64,000 nt of DNA from Kribbella pratensis (GTDB lineage Bacteria > Actinomycetota > Actinomycetes > Propionibacteriales > Kribbellaceae). The stretch spans positions 434,001-498,000 of the forward strand of contig NZ_SODU01000003.1 in NCBI RefSeq assembly GCF_004366075.1. The letters are read 5' to 3'. The translations under genes and the position numbers were made by a program. Numbering within the stretch: position 1 is the first letter of the stretch; each line of letters opens with the position of its first letter. Below the pieces are notes generated by a model, which did no database searches, had not been told where the DNA came from, and saw only the letters and a list, made by a program, of their open reading frames with translations. Below, one piece after another: positions 42,557-51,574 of the stretch.

Positions 42557-43768
42557 CGGGCGGTTCTGACCGCTAGGTACGCCGTACTTCGCGAGCCAGC
42601 TCGCCAGCTCCATGTTGGACACGCACCGTACGTCGGGCTGCTTGCACGTCTCCGTCACGAAGGCGGTCAGCGCGTCGGAGTACACGCTGTTGTTCCAGCG
42701 GTTGAAGTGGTTGCCGAGGAACAGCGGCGGGTTGCCGCTCGCGCGCGACTTCGCGAGCGCCTGCCGGTAGGTCGCGAGCACCTGTGCCTTCAGCGCGGGC
42801 GCCTCGGTGATCGGCGCCTTCCGCGCCTCGGTCTGCGCGAACCACAGGTTGTAGTCCATCGTCAGCGTCGTCTTGGCGGTGCCGGCCAGCGTCACCGATT
42901 CCAGCGGGAAGTTCCACAGGCCGTCGGCCTTCTTCGGCCAGGCGATGTACCCGGGCGCAGAGGCGTCGTACAGCATGCCGCGCTGCGCCATCGCGAGCCG
43001 GTACGCGGGGCGGTTGCCCTCGAGGCACGGTGTCCGCATGCCCTTCACGGTGGCCGGGTCGAACGGCGGCTCGACCGCTTTGCCCGCCGCCAGTGCCGGG
43101 CCGGTCCGCACCATCCTGTCGAACGCGCCCAGTTCGGCGGTCCATTGCGCGGTCGTCCAGCGGCCGATGCCGGTTGCGCCGCAGAAGTGCCCGTTCGCGT
43201 GGGTGCCGATCTCGTGGCCCTCGGCGATCGCTTCCCGCAGGACCTTCGTCCGGGCGAGGATGTCGGCGGTGTCGCCCCAGCCGATGTCGGAGGCGCCGGG
43301 TTTCTTGTACGGCGGCGTGTAGTCGGTACGCCGGTCGCCCGGGTAGAGGTACGGGCCGGAGAGGAAGAACGTCATCCTCGCGTTGACCTGCTTCGCGACG
43401 GCACGCCAGCGGGCCCACAGCGCGAGATCGCCCGCGCCGTCGAAGGAGACGACGACGAACAGCGGCGGTTTGCCGTTGGGCAGCCGTCCCGGGTAGGACC
43501 GCAGTACCGGAGCCGCTGCGGGCAGTTTTCCCGTCGGAGTCGTCGACGGTTTCATCGGAGGCGGCGTCGAAGGTGCTGGCGGCTTCGGGGTAGGTGCCGG
43601 GGTGCTGGGCTTGGGCGTCGGCTTACCCGTGGGCTTGGCGACGGTGGGTTTGGTGGGCGTGGACTTGCTGGGGCTGGGAGCGCCTTCCAGCGGTACGTCG
43701 GCGCATCCGGCCAGCACCGCCGCGACTACCACCGCAGCGGCCGCGAGGTTCGCCCCAGGCCTCACCAC
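42551..43768 (-). CDS. Lipoprotein polysaccharide deacetylase-like protein
   Basis: ~405 residues. A lipoprotein signal VVRPGANLAAAAVVVAAVLA ends at the lipobox LAGC. A ~60-residue Pro/Lys/Thr-rich linker (KPTGKPTPKPSTPAPTPKP) spans the wall. The catalytic NodB-like domain begins LFVVVSFDGAGDL, with HEIGTHANGHFCG and FLGNHFNRW. The canonical SFDDG has become SFDGAGD, so the metal-binding Asp arrangement differs and activity is uncertain. GTG 43768 (or 43765) is chosen for the best signal; an upstream GTG at 43813 would add a longer n-region. Confidence 0.78.
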   Translation of the reverse strand: MVRPGANLAAAAVVVAAVLAGCADVPLEGAPSPSKSTPTKPTVAKPTGKPTPKPSTPAPTPKPPAPSTPPPMKPSTTPTGKLPAAAPVLRSYPGRLPNGKPPLFVVVSFDGAGDLALWARWRAVAKQVNARMTFFLSGPYLYPGDRRTDYTPPYKKPGASDIGWGDTADILARTKVLREAIAEGHEIGTHANGHFCGATGIGRWTTAQWTAELGAFDRMVRTGPALAAGKAVEPPFDPATVKGMRTPCLEGNRPAYRLAMAQRGMLYDASAPGYIAWPKKADGLWNFPLESVTLAGTAKTTLTMDYNLWFAQTEARKAPITEAPALKAQVLATYRQALAKSRASGNPPLFLGNHFNRWNNSVYSDALTAFVTETCKQPDVRCVSNMELASWLAKYGVPSGQNRPS

Positions 43769-43843
43769 GGGTCTACTGACGCATGGAAGCCTGCAAAGGT
43801 TGGCGCGAGACACGCGCTCGCGCGGAAACCGGGGCGGGGATCG

Positions 43844-44473
43844 TTAAGCGGCCGTGACCTTCGCCGCGCGGCGCTTCACGACGATCCGCCGGGACGTCTC
43901 GACGACGAGACCGATCACCGCGGCGAGGCTCAGGCTGAACGCGAGCCCCTTCAACTGGTCGTGCGCGAACGCGTCACCGCCGAGGTACCCGAGCAGGGCG
44001 ACGTACGTGTAGGCGACCGTCACACCGGCGAAGGTGAAGACGATGAACTTCTTGAACGAGTACCGCGTGGCGCCCGCAGTCAGCGTCGCGACCATCCGGG
44101 CGCCCGGGATGTAGCGGACCGTCATCAGGATCAGCCCACCGCGGGAGTGCAGCGCGGCCGACACCTTCTCGTAGAGCCGCTGGCGGCGCTCCTGGCGCTT
44201 CATCCAGCGGTGCAGTGCCGGTCCGGAGCCGCGGCCCAGGAAATAGCAGACGGATTCGCCGATGACCGAGCCGGCCATCGCGACCGCGATGACGAGCAGC
44301 AGGTTCTGGTGACCAGCGGCCGCGGCCATGCCGGCGGTGATCACCATGCCCTCGCTGGGCACCACCGGGAACACCGCGTCGATCGCCGCGGCGGCGAACA
44401 GGATGAGCAGCAGCCAATGCGAGGCCATCGCAATGCCGAGCAGCTGTCGCGCAACCTCCATCAACTCCGTCAC
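43844..44473 (-). CDS. DedA-family membrane protein
   Basis: 209 residues with four to five helices. DedA/VTT features: AAIDAVFPVVPSEGMVITAG with the re-entrant Glu, and VRYIPGARMVATLTAG with the conserved Arg. The family takes part in lipid scrambling or export and envelope homeostasis. GTG 44473 is used; ATG 44461 is possible with a close GGAG. Confidence 0.88.
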   Translation of the reverse strand: MTELMEVARQLLGIAMASHWLLLILFAAAAIDAVFPVVPSEGMVITAGMAAAAGHQNLLLVIAVAMAGSVIGESVCYFLGRGSGPALHRWMKRQERRQRLYEKVSAALHSRGGLILMTVRYIPGARMVATLTAGATRYSFKKFIVFTFAGVTVAYTYVALLGYLGGDAFAHDQLKGLAFSLSLAAVIGLVVETSRRIVVKRRAAKVTAA

Positions 44474-44569
44474 CCGGAAAGGATGTCATTGATTGTCAAG
44501 CGAGCCGCAATCCCACCGATGTGATTCGGGCCCGTTCACCCGATGTTCAGGCGATGCGACTGACCGGGG

Positions 44570-45751
44570 TCAGAGCAGCACGGGGAGTTCGCGGATCGCG
44601 TTCATCAGCAGGCTCGGATGCCGCGGCGGATCCTGCTCGGGTACGGCGAGCCGCAGCCGCGGGAACCGCTCGAACAGCAGACCGAGCGCGATCCGGCCCT
44701 CCAGCCGCGCGAGCGGGGCGCCGAGGCAGTGATGGATGCCATGCCCGAACGCGAGGTGCGCGGTATCGGTGCGGGTGATGTCCAGCTCGTCCGCGCGCTC
44801 GACCTTTCGTACGTCGCGGTTCGCCGGGAGCAACGCGAACACGATCACCTCACCGGCCTCGATCCGGCGCCCGGCGATGTCGATCGGCGCGCGGGCGACG
44901 TATGGGATCGCGGCCTGCAGCGGACCGTCGTACCGAAGGAGCTCTTCCACGGCCGTCGGCAGGCGCTCCGGCTCGCGCTTCAGCAGCTCGAGCTGGTCTG
45001 GGTGCCTGAGCAGAGCGTGTACTCCGTTGGTGATCAGGCTGACCGTGGTCTCGTGGCCAGCGGCTAGCAGCAGGAAGACCATCGAGGTGAGCTCGTCCTC
45101 GCTGAGCCGGTCGCTGCCGTCGCGCGTCGCGATCAGGGCGGACAGCAGGTCGTCGGTCGGCGCCTGCTGCTTCTGCACGATCAGCTCGTGGACGAAGGCG
45201 AGCATCGAGGTGATCGCCTCGATGTACTCCTCGGCGGTGTACACGGCGGCGTTCACGAACACCGACGACCAGCGGCGGAAGTCGTCCCGCCGTACGGCCG
45301 GGATCCCGATCAGCTCGCAGATCACCGTGATCGGGAGCGGGTAGCTGTACGCGTTCACGAGGTCGACAGGCTCGTCTGCGGCGGCCATCTCGTCGAGCAG
45401 GCCGGTAGCGATCTCCCGGATCCGCGGTTCGAGCGCCTCGATCCGGCGTCGGGTGAAGGCGGCCGCGACGAGTTTGCGCAGCCGCGTGTGGTCCGGCGGG
45501 TTCGCGCCCAGCATGTGCTGCTCGGTGCGTGCGATCAGGTCGTCCATGACGCTGTCGCGGTGCGGCCCGTCCAGCGGCGAGCGCACCACGTCGGGATGGG
45601 CAAGCAGCTCGCGCGTCTCGGCATACCCGGTGACTAGCTGGACGGGTACGCCGGTGAACAGCGTGAGGCGCTGCACGGGGCCGGTGGACGCGAGGTCCTC
45701 GAAGCCCCAGTGGCGGGCGATTCCGCTGACTTCCGTGAACGGCTGCCTCAT
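44570..45751 (-). CDS. Cytochrome P450
   Basis: 393-residue soluble haem monooxygenase of bacterial CYP107-like style. I-helix oxygen-binding motif LLLAAGHETTVSL near residue 228; K-helix EELLRYDGP (ExxR-type region); haem loop AFGHGIHHCLGAPLARLEG with the axial Cys near residue 339. It needs ferredoxin partners; fdxA is elsewhere in the window but unlinked. It starts 9 bp after the stop of the large LuxR-type regulator, so the two are probably co-transcribed. Substrate unknown. Confidence 0.93.
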   Translation of the reverse strand: MRQPFTEVSGIARHWGFEDLASTGPVQRLTLFTGVPVQLVTGYAETRELLAHPDVVRSPLDGPHRDSVMDDLIARTEQHMLGANPPDHTRLRKLVAAAFTRRRIEALEPRIREIATGLLDEMAAADEPVDLVNAYSYPLPITVICELIGIPAVRRDDFRRWSSVFVNAAVYTAEEYIEAITSMLAFVHELIVQKQQAPTDDLLSALIATRDGSDRLSEDELTSMVFLLLAAGHETTVSLITNGVHALLRHPDQLELLKREPERLPTAVEELLRYDGPLQAAIPYVARAPIDIAGRRIEAGEVIVFALLPANRDVRKVERADELDITRTDTAHLAFGHGIHHCLGAPLARLEGRIALGLLFERFPRLRLAVPEQDPPRHPSLLMNAIRELPVLL

Positions 45752-45760
45752 GCAGCCAGC

Positions 45761-48451
45761 CTACGGTCCGAGGTGCTCGGACAGTTCGGTGCGCGAATGG
45801 ATGCCGAGCTTCGCGTAGACCTTGCGGAGGTGGTATTCGACGGTCTTCGGGCTCAAGAACAGTCTGGCCGCGGCCTCACGGATGCTGTTCCCGTCCGCGA
45901 GCAGTACGGCGATCTGCCGCTCCTGTGGCGTCAGGTCGTCCGCAGTACTCGGCACACGACGCCGTGCGGTCTCACCGGTCGCCTTGAGCTCCGCTGCCGC
46001 CTGGTCTGCCCACCCGAGTGCGCCCAGCGCGTCGAAACCCTCCACAGCGAGCCGCAGCTGCGTACGCGCATCCACACGCCTCCGCCCCCGTCGCAACCAA
46101 GCGCCGTACGCCAGCCGAGTCCGGGCAAGCTCAAACGCGTCCAGCGTCTCCTCGTGCCAGCCAAGCGCCAGAGCGAAGTCCGACTCGCTCTCACCGGCGA
46201 CACCCCGCGCGCGTGCTGCTCGCGCCAGTGACCACGGCTGGCCTTTCGCCTCTGCCAGTGCCGAGTGTTCGCTCACTACGCGCTTCGCGTCGCCCGACCG
46301 CCCCAAGCGCAGGTAGACCTCGACCAGCTCCGGTGCCGGCGAAAGGTCCGGATCCTTCAGCCCGTACTCAGCCAGTACGTCGACCAACCGCTCGTACTGC
46401 GGTAGCGCCGCCGCCGGATCGCCACGTCCCAACTCCAGGTCTCCCAGCGCGAACAGCGACCACACCGTGCCGAGGCGGATCTCATGCTCCGCACAGATCC
46501 GCAGAGACTCGACAGCAAGCTCCTGGCACTCCGGTCTGCCCTGGTGGGACATCAGCCACGCCAGTCCGGCCAGGTTCATCGCCAGTTCAGTCGTTTGACC
46601 GGTCTCCCGCGACAGGCGGATCCCCTCGTCGTACGACGTCTCCGCATCGGGCCACCGATCGGTTGTCGCGTCGTCGCGGGCCAGCACGAACAGGAGACCC
46701 GGCAGCGTCCCGAGAGCGACCTGCTCGCGTCTTTCGAGCATGGCCTGCTGCAGTAGGGCTCGGCCCGTACCTGTCTCCCTGAGGAACAACGCAGCCAGCA
46801 CCATCCACACCTGACGACGGCGGTCCCGGTCCAGCTCGTCGGAGGGCGCCAGCGCGATCGCTGCACGGATCTGGTCCGTACCACCGCTCCCGGCGAGCAC
46901 CTTGGCGACGCCGCTCGCCAGCATGCCGATGATGCGCGGGCCAGGCCGATCGACCGCCGGCAGCAGACTGTCGAGGTCGTACGCCACCTCCAGCGCGCCT
47001 GCGGCGTCGCACAGCCGGAAACAGGCCGCGACTGCATCCGCGAGCAGACCAGTGGCGACGACCGGGTCCGTGGACTCCGCCGCGGCCGCGACCAGGATGT
47101 CGCGGGCGCGGCGCGGCGACCCGCACTTCACCTCGATGTCGCCACGAATCTCCTGCGCGCGGATCCGCACCGGCAATGGCGGCTGCAAGATCAGCGCATC
47201 ATCCAGCAATGCCTCTGCTCGCTCCGCCAATCCCGCCGACCAGGCCGCTTCACCCGCCGCGACCAGTCTGACCGCACGGTCCGGCAGTCTCTGGCTCAAC
47301 CGCCCAGCACGCTCGTACGCCGTTGCTGCGACGGCATGTGCTCCACGAGCAGCCGCATGCTCCGCTGCAAGCACCAGTCCGGCTGCCACCTCGTCGTCAG
47401 CGCCGAGGACTGCCTCTGACAAGTGCCACGCCCGCCGGTCCTGGTCCGGTGTGGCCAGAGCCACCGCGCGATGCGCCGTACGACGTGCTGCCGGGTCAGC
47501 ACTCGTGTAGATCGCTGAGCGGACCAGCGGATGCCGCCACTGGACCTCACCGTCGCGAATGGCGATCAGACCGGCTGCCTCGCCCTCCTCCAGCGCGGCG
47601 ACGTCCACGCCGAGCTCAGCGCACACTCGGGACACCGCTCCAAGGTCAGCGTCCAATGCCGCTACAAGCAGTGCGGTGCGTGCGTCCGGGCTCAGCCGGT
47701 TTGCCCTGCTGGCAAAGGCTTCTGCGAGCATCGCGGGGACTGGGAACGGTACGCCTGGTGGCATCCGGTGCAAGCGGGCCGGATCATCAGCGAGCTCCAG
47801 CAGAGCCAGCGGGTTACCTGCCACGGTCTGGTGCAGCTGCTCGACCAGGTCGCTCGGGAGATGCTGCACGACCTGCCTTGCGGCCTCGAGCCCGATGCCC
47901 TCCAGTTGCAGCCGGGGCAGGTCGGCCTCGAACGGGTGCGGCTCGTCGGCTCGCGCCGCGATCAGCATGACGATCGGGTCGGCCACCAGGCGCCGGGCCG
48001 CGAACAACAGCGCCTCTGCGGATGGTCGGTCCAGCAGGTGCGCATCGTCGATGATCAGTGCGAGCGGCGTGTTCTCGGCGTACCGGCAGATCAGGCTGAG
48101 TGTTGCGGCGCCGACGGCGAACCGGTCCGCCGGGCTGGCTGCGTCGGGTCCCGATCCGAGCGCCAAAGCCGATGCGAGCGCTGTCCGTTGCGGTCCGGGG
48201 ATACGGTCGAGGCCGGCGAGGACAGGGCGTAGGAGTTGGAGCAGGGCCGCGAACGGCAACTCACGTTCGGCCTCGGTACCGCGTGCTCTCAGGACCTGCA
48301 GTCCGCCGGCCAGGGCAGCGGCCTCGTCCAGCAGCGTCGTCTTGCCGATGCCAGGCTCGCCGGTGATGAGCAGCACGCCTGCGGCTCCGACCCGCGCCCC
48401 CGCGATCAGTTGCTCGATCACCTGGCGCTCTGCCTCCCGCCCGATGAGCAT
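45761..48451 (-). CDS. Large LuxR-family ATPase transcriptional regulator (LAL type)
   Basis: 896 residues. An N-terminal AAA/NB-ARC-like ATPase (Walker A GEPGIGKTTLLDEA near residue 30; Walker B LALIIDDAHLLDRP near 130) is followed by a ~450-residue helical-repeat region. The C-terminal LuxR helix-turn-helix (LTPQERQIAVLLADGNSIRE, LSPKTVEYHLRKVYAKLGI) binds DNA. LAL proteins activate sugar or secondary-metabolite genes. It heads a unit with the P450 and faces the methyltransferase at 48545 across 93 bp. Confidence 0.92.
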   Translation of the reverse strand: MLIGREAERQVIEQLIAGARVGAAGVLLITGEPGIGKTTLLDEAAALAGGLQVLRARGTEAERELPFAALLQLLRPVLAGLDRIPGPQRTALASALALGSGPDAASPADRFAVGAATLSLICRYAENTPLALIIDDAHLLDRPSAEALLFAARRLVADPIVMLIAARADEPHPFEADLPRLQLEGIGLEAARQVVQHLPSDLVEQLHQTVAGNPLALLELADDPARLHRMPPGVPFPVPAMLAEAFASRANRLSPDARTALLVAALDADLGAVSRVCAELGVDVAALEEGEAAGLIAIRDGEVQWRHPLVRSAIYTSADPAARRTAHRAVALATPDQDRRAWHLSEAVLGADDEVAAGLVLAAEHAAARGAHAVAATAYERAGRLSQRLPDRAVRLVAAGEAAWSAGLAERAEALLDDALILQPPLPVRIRAQEIRGDIEVKCGSPRRARDILVAAAAESTDPVVATGLLADAVAACFRLCDAAGALEVAYDLDSLLPAVDRPGPRIIGMLASGVAKVLAGSGGTDQIRAAIALAPSDELDRDRRRQVWMVLAALFLRETGTGRALLQQAMLERREQVALGTLPGLLFVLARDDATTDRWPDAETSYDEGIRLSRETGQTTELAMNLAGLAWLMSHQGRPECQELAVESLRICAEHEIRLGTVWSLFALGDLELGRGDPAAALPQYERLVDVLAEYGLKDPDLSPAPELVEVYLRLGRSGDAKRVVSEHSALAEAKGQPWSLARAARARGVAGESESDFALALGWHEETLDAFELARTRLAYGAWLRRGRRRVDARTQLRLAVEGFDALGALGWADQAAAELKATGETARRRVPSTADDLTPQERQIAVLLADGNSIREAAARLFLSPKTVEYHLRKVYAKLGIHSRTELSEHLGP

Positions 48452-48544
48452 GTCTCGCAGTGTGCACCAGGAACCCCACCTGATGCGATGGTCCGGCGCT
48501 GCTGCCTAAGTTCGCCGTACCACATCGCAAGGGGGAGAAAGCGA

Positions 48545-49603
48545 ATGACTGTTGCAATCGACAGCGACAAACTGATGGGCTTCGTCTTCAAGGCGGTCGA
48601 CGAGGTGGGGGCGACGCTGAACGCGGCACTGGTCGTGATGGGCGACCGGCTCGGCTTCTACCAGGCGCTTGCCGACCACGGCCCGAGCACGCCGGCCGAG
48701 CTCGCCGAGCGGACCAGCACCGATCAGCACTACACGCGCGAGTGGCTCAACGCGCAGGCCGCGGGAGGATTCGTCGAGTACGACGCGAGTACCGGCCGCT
48801 ACACGTTGCCGCCCGAGCAGACCGTGGCGATGACCGACCCGAACAGCCCGGCGTACCTGCCCGGCTTCTTCCAGATCGCCCTCGGCACGGTGCAGCACAC
48901 CACCGAGACGATCGAGGCCGCGCGGAGCGGTGCCGGGGTCGGGTGGCACGAGCACACGTCCGACGTGCATGTCGGCTGCGAGCGGTTCTTCCGGCCGTCG
49001 TACAACGCGAACCTGCTGTCCAGCTGGCTGCCCGCACTGGACGGCGTGGTGGCCAAACTGGAGCGTGGCGCGAAGGTGGCCGACATCGGCTGCGGGCACG
49101 GCGCGTCCACGATCCTGATGGCCGAGGCGTTCCCGAAGTCCCGGTTCACCGGCTCGGACTACCACCAGGCATCGATCGAGACCGCCCGGCAGCGGGCCGC
49201 GGGCCTCGGCGAGCGGGTGACCTTCGAGGTTGCGGCGGCCGACCAGTTCAGCGGGTCCGGGTACGACCTGGTGACGACTTTCGACGCCCTGCACGACATG
49301 GGTGATCCGGTCGGCGCGGCCCGGCACGTACGCGAGGCGCTCGCTCCGGACGGCACCTGGCTGCTGGTCGAGCCGATGGCCGGCGACCACGTCGAGGACA
49401 ATCTCAACCCGGTCGGCCGCGCGTACTACGGCTTCTCAACACTGCTGTGCACGCCGGCCTCGCTGTCCCAGCCGGTCGGTCTCGCTCTTGGTACCCAGGC
49501 CGGCCCGGCGCGGATCCAGGACGTCACCACGGCGGCCGGGTTCAGCAGGTTCCGCACGGTCGCCCAGACGCCGTTCAACCTGGTGTTCGAGGTCCGTCCT
49601 TGA
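48545..49603 (+). CDS. SAM-dependent methyltransferase, Rv2258c-like
   Basis: 352 residues from the ATG at 48545 with GGGGGAG upstream. An N-terminal winged helix (residues ~1-110: LGFYQALADHGPSTPAELAE) precedes the Rossmann methyltransferase domain: VADIGCGHGASTILMAEAFP (motif I), FTGSDYHQASIE, and DLVTTFDALHDMGDP (motif III region). The layout matches mycobacterial Rv2258c-type enzymes; substrate unknown. Divergent from the LAL regulator, which may control it. Confidence 0.85.
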   Translation: MTVAIDSDKLMGFVFKAVDEVGATLNAALVVMGDRLGFYQALADHGPSTPAELAERTSTDQHYTREWLNAQAAGGFVEYDASTGRYTLPPEQTVAMTDPNSPAYLPGFFQIALGTVQHTTETIEAARSGAGVGWHEHTSDVHVGCERFFRPSYNANLLSSWLPALDGVVAKLERGAKVADIGCGHGASTILMAEAFPKSRFTGSDYHQASIETARQRAAGLGERVTFEVAAADQFSGSGYDLVTTFDALHDMGDPVGAARHVREALAPDGTWLLVEPMAGDHVEDNLNPVGRAYYGFSTLLCTPASLSQPVGLALGTQAGPARIQDVTTAAGFSRFRTVAQTPFNLVFEVRP

Positions 49604-49611
49604 CACAACAG

Positions 49612-49627
49612 TTCACCAACTGGTGAA
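49612..49627. promoter_or_regulatory. ArsR-type palindromic operator
   Basis: TTCACCA-AC-TGGTGAA (49612-49627) is a perfect 7-bp inverted repeat ending directly against the GTG of the ArsR gene. TTGACA lies at 49600-49605. Operators of the ACCAA-TGGT type are typical of ArsR-SRPBCC pairs, so autorepression is likely. Confidence 0.7.
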
Positions 49628-49954
49628 GTGTTCCGTGTGCTGACGAGGACCTTCGGAGCGCTCGCGGACCCGACTCGGCTGGCTGTTGTGGGCCGGCTGA
49701 GTCGGGGCGACGCGACGATGGGCGAGCTGGCCGAGCCGCACCGGATCACGCGACCGGCGATGACCAAGCACGTCACGGTGCTGGTCGACGCCGGTCTCGT
49801 GAGCCGGCGTCGGGTCGGCCGCACCGTCGTGTGCTCGCTCCGGCCGGAGGCGTTCTCCGAGGTGGAGCAGTGGCTCGGCGACCTCACGACGTACTGGAAC
49901 AGCACCGTGGACCGGTTGGAAGAACTCCTGCGAGGGGACGGCGATGGACACTGA
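49628..49954 (+). CDS. ArsR-family regulator
   Basis: 108 residues with a winged helix (FGALADPTRLAVVGRLSRGD, ITRPAMTKHVTVLVDAGLVS) and no visible metal-binding Cys cluster. It belongs to the common ArsR-SRPBCC pairs, where the regulator represses its own two-gene unit. It overlaps the following gene by 11 bp. The operator sits immediately before the start codon. Confidence 0.88.
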   Translation: MFRVLTRTFGALADPTRLAVVGRLSRGDATMGELAEPHRITRPAMTKHVTVLVDAGLVSRRRVGRTVVCSLRPEAFSEVEQWLGDLTTYWNSTVDRLEELLRGDGDGH

Positions 49955-50384
49955 GATCCGGCTCGAAAGGGTGCTCCCGGCAACGATCGGTCGCGTGTAC
50001 GACGCCTGGACGCGCGCCGATCTCCTGGCTCAGTGGTACTGCCCGAACCCCGAACTCGAACTGAAGGTGCAGGCCGACGTGCGCACCGGTGGTTCCTATG
50101 TCGTGGAGATGGGGCCGCATGTGGTGCGCGGCACGTACCTGGAGGTCGACCCGCCGCACCGCCTGGTGTTCAGCTGGAAGTGGGACGGCACCGAGGACGA
50201 ACCGACGCGAGTAGAGGTCGAGCTGACCGAGACGCTCGACGGCACCCGGATGCTGCTCAGCCACACCGGCTTCGCGAACGCCGAGGACGCCGCGAACCAC
50301 CGGATGGGCTGGGATCCGGAGGTGCTCCGGCTGGTCGAGCTGCTCAACGCACGCCGGCCCGACCCCGCAGCCGACCGAGGATAA
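49944..50384 (+). CDS. SRPBCC (AHSA1-like) protein
   Basis: 146 residues of the START-like hydrophobic-pocket fold: VLPATIGRVYDAWTRADLLA, GGSYVVEMGPHVVRGTYLEV, RLVFSWKWDGT, MLLSHTGF, MGWDPEVL. Members bind small hydrophobic ligands, and the pair with ArsR suggests a ligand-responsive unit. The ATG at 49944 lies inside the end of the arsR gene. Ligand unknown. Confidence 0.87.
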   Translation: MDTEIRLERVLPATIGRVYDAWTRADLLAQWYCPNPELELKVQADVRTGGSYVVEMGPHVVRGTYLEVDPPHRLVFSWKWDGTEDEPTRVEVELTETLDGTRMLLSHTGFANAEDAANHRMGWDPEVLRLVELLNARRPDPAADRG

Positions 50385-50401
50385 CGGCGGTCGTCGGACC
50401 G

Positions 50402-50477
50402 CCAGGCCATCACAATTGCTTTCGCGCGGACGTCCTCCGCGGCAATCGCCCTGGAGAGGGCGATTGTGATGGCCTGG
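50402..50477. terminator. Nested hairpins between convergent genes
   Basis: Outer arms 50402-50419 and 50460-50477 pair over 18 bp with one wobble (CCAGGCCATCACAAT...). The interior holds two competing stems: GCGGA/TCCGC and a 10-bp CAATCGCCCT/AGGGCGATTG that shares bases with the outer arm. The fold could switch between two states or simply terminate transcription from both sides. Confidence 0.6.
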
Positions 50478-50495
50478 GGATCCGAGGAAAAGGTC

Positions 50496-50521
50496 GAGCC
50501 CCGGGCGGCAACCCGGGGCTC
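50496..50521 (-). terminator. Terminator of the DUF5302 gene
   Basis: GAGCCCCGGG (50496-50505) and CCCGGGGCTC (50512-50521) form a perfect 10-bp stem with a 6-nt loop, followed on the minus strand by CCTTTTCC. Confidence 0.85.
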
Positions 50522-50550
50522 ATGCGGATGGATGGACAGTTTGGCGGAAC

Positions 50551-50727
50551 TCAGCTGCCGGACTTGCGCCGGAACTGGCGCTTCTGCTTGTCGTTGTGCG
50601 CGTCGCCGACGCCCTGCCCCCGCACTCCGGATCCCGGATGCGAGTGCTTCCCGGCGTTCTTCTTCTCGAGCGCTTCCCGAAACTTCTTCTGCAGATCGTC
50701 CGCCGGCTCGCTGGACTTGTCGCTCAT
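50551..50727 (-). CDS. DUF5302 small protein
   Basis: 58 residues, highly charged: MSDKSSEPADDLQKKFREAL at the start, KKNAGKHSH in the middle and a basic end (KQKRQFRRKSGS). Actinobacteria encode such DUF5302 proteins of 50-70 residues, function unknown. The ATG at 50727 has GGAG 6-7 nt upstream, and a perfect terminator follows the stop. The codon use is ordinary for the window, supporting a real gene despite its size. Confidence 0.82.
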   Translation of the reverse strand: MSDKSSEPADDLQKKFREALEKKNAGKHSHPGSGVRGQGVGDAHNDKQKRQFRRKSGS

Positions 50728-50872
50728 ACCGTCTCCTTCAAACCATAGGCGTACGCACCCACGCTAACCGAGGGTGAGTGTTACCGGCGAATGGATTCCA
50801 GCTCGCGGGAATCCCCCGCGGCGGATCGGGCAGCGCTGTTAGGTTCGGAGTACGTCGAGGGAGGGACACGGA

Positions 50873-51523
50873 ATGCTGGTCAGCAACGAGGCACTACTCG
50901 GGATCGCTCTGGTCGAGCTGGGTCTGGTGATCGTGCCGGGACCGAACATGATCTACCTGATCTCCCGCTCGATCGCCCAGGGCCGCCGTGCGGGCCTGAT
51001 CTCGCTGGCCGGCGTCGGGCTCGGCTTCCTCACCTACTTGCTCGCGGCAAGCGCTGGCCTCGCGACCCTGTTCGCGCTGGTCCCCCAGATCTATGTCGCG
51101 CTGAAGCTGGCCGGCGCGGCGTACCTGCTCTGGCTCGCCTGGAACGCGTTCCGCCCCGGTGGTACGTCGGTCTTCGCCACCCAGGAGCTCGAGCCGGACC
51201 GCCCGCGCAAACTGTTCGGCATGGGCCTGCTCACGTGCCTGCTGAACCCGAAGATCGCGATCCTCTACATCTCACTGCTCCCCCAGTTCCTGGACCCGTC
51301 CCGCGGTCACCTCGGCCTGCAGAGCCTGATCCTCGGCCTGGGCCAACTCACGGTGGGCGTGGCCATGAACGCCGTCTTCGTGATCACCGCCGGCTCGGTC
51401 GCCGTGTTCCTCGCCCGCCGCCCGACCTGGATGCGCATCCACCGCTACCTCACCGGCACCGCCCTGGCGGTCTTCGCCATCCGCCTCGCCACCGACCGCG
51501 CCCGCCCACTCGCAACCCACTGA
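50873..51523 (+). CDS. LysE/RhtB-family exporter
   Basis: 216 residues with six hydrophobic segments. LVIVPGPNMIYLISRSIAQG is the N-terminal PGP motif, and LLTCLLNPKIAILYISLLPQ is the second conserved region. The family exports amino acids such as lysine, threonine or homoserine lactone. GGGAGGGACACGGA precedes the ATG. No regulator is adjacent. Confidence 0.9.
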   Translation: MLVSNEALLGIALVELGLVIVPGPNMIYLISRSIAQGRRAGLISLAGVGLGFLTYLLAASAGLATLFALVPQIYVALKLAGAAYLLWLAWNAFRPGGTSVFATQELEPDRPRKLFGMGLLTCLLNPKIAILYISLLPQFLDPSRGHLGLQSLILGLGQLTVGVAMNAVFVITAGSVAVFLARRPTWMRIHRYLTGTALAVFAIRLATDRARPLATH

Positions 51524-51574
51524 GAACTAAATCGTGTGCGGCGCTCTGGGGACTCCCGGATACTTCTGGGCGTG

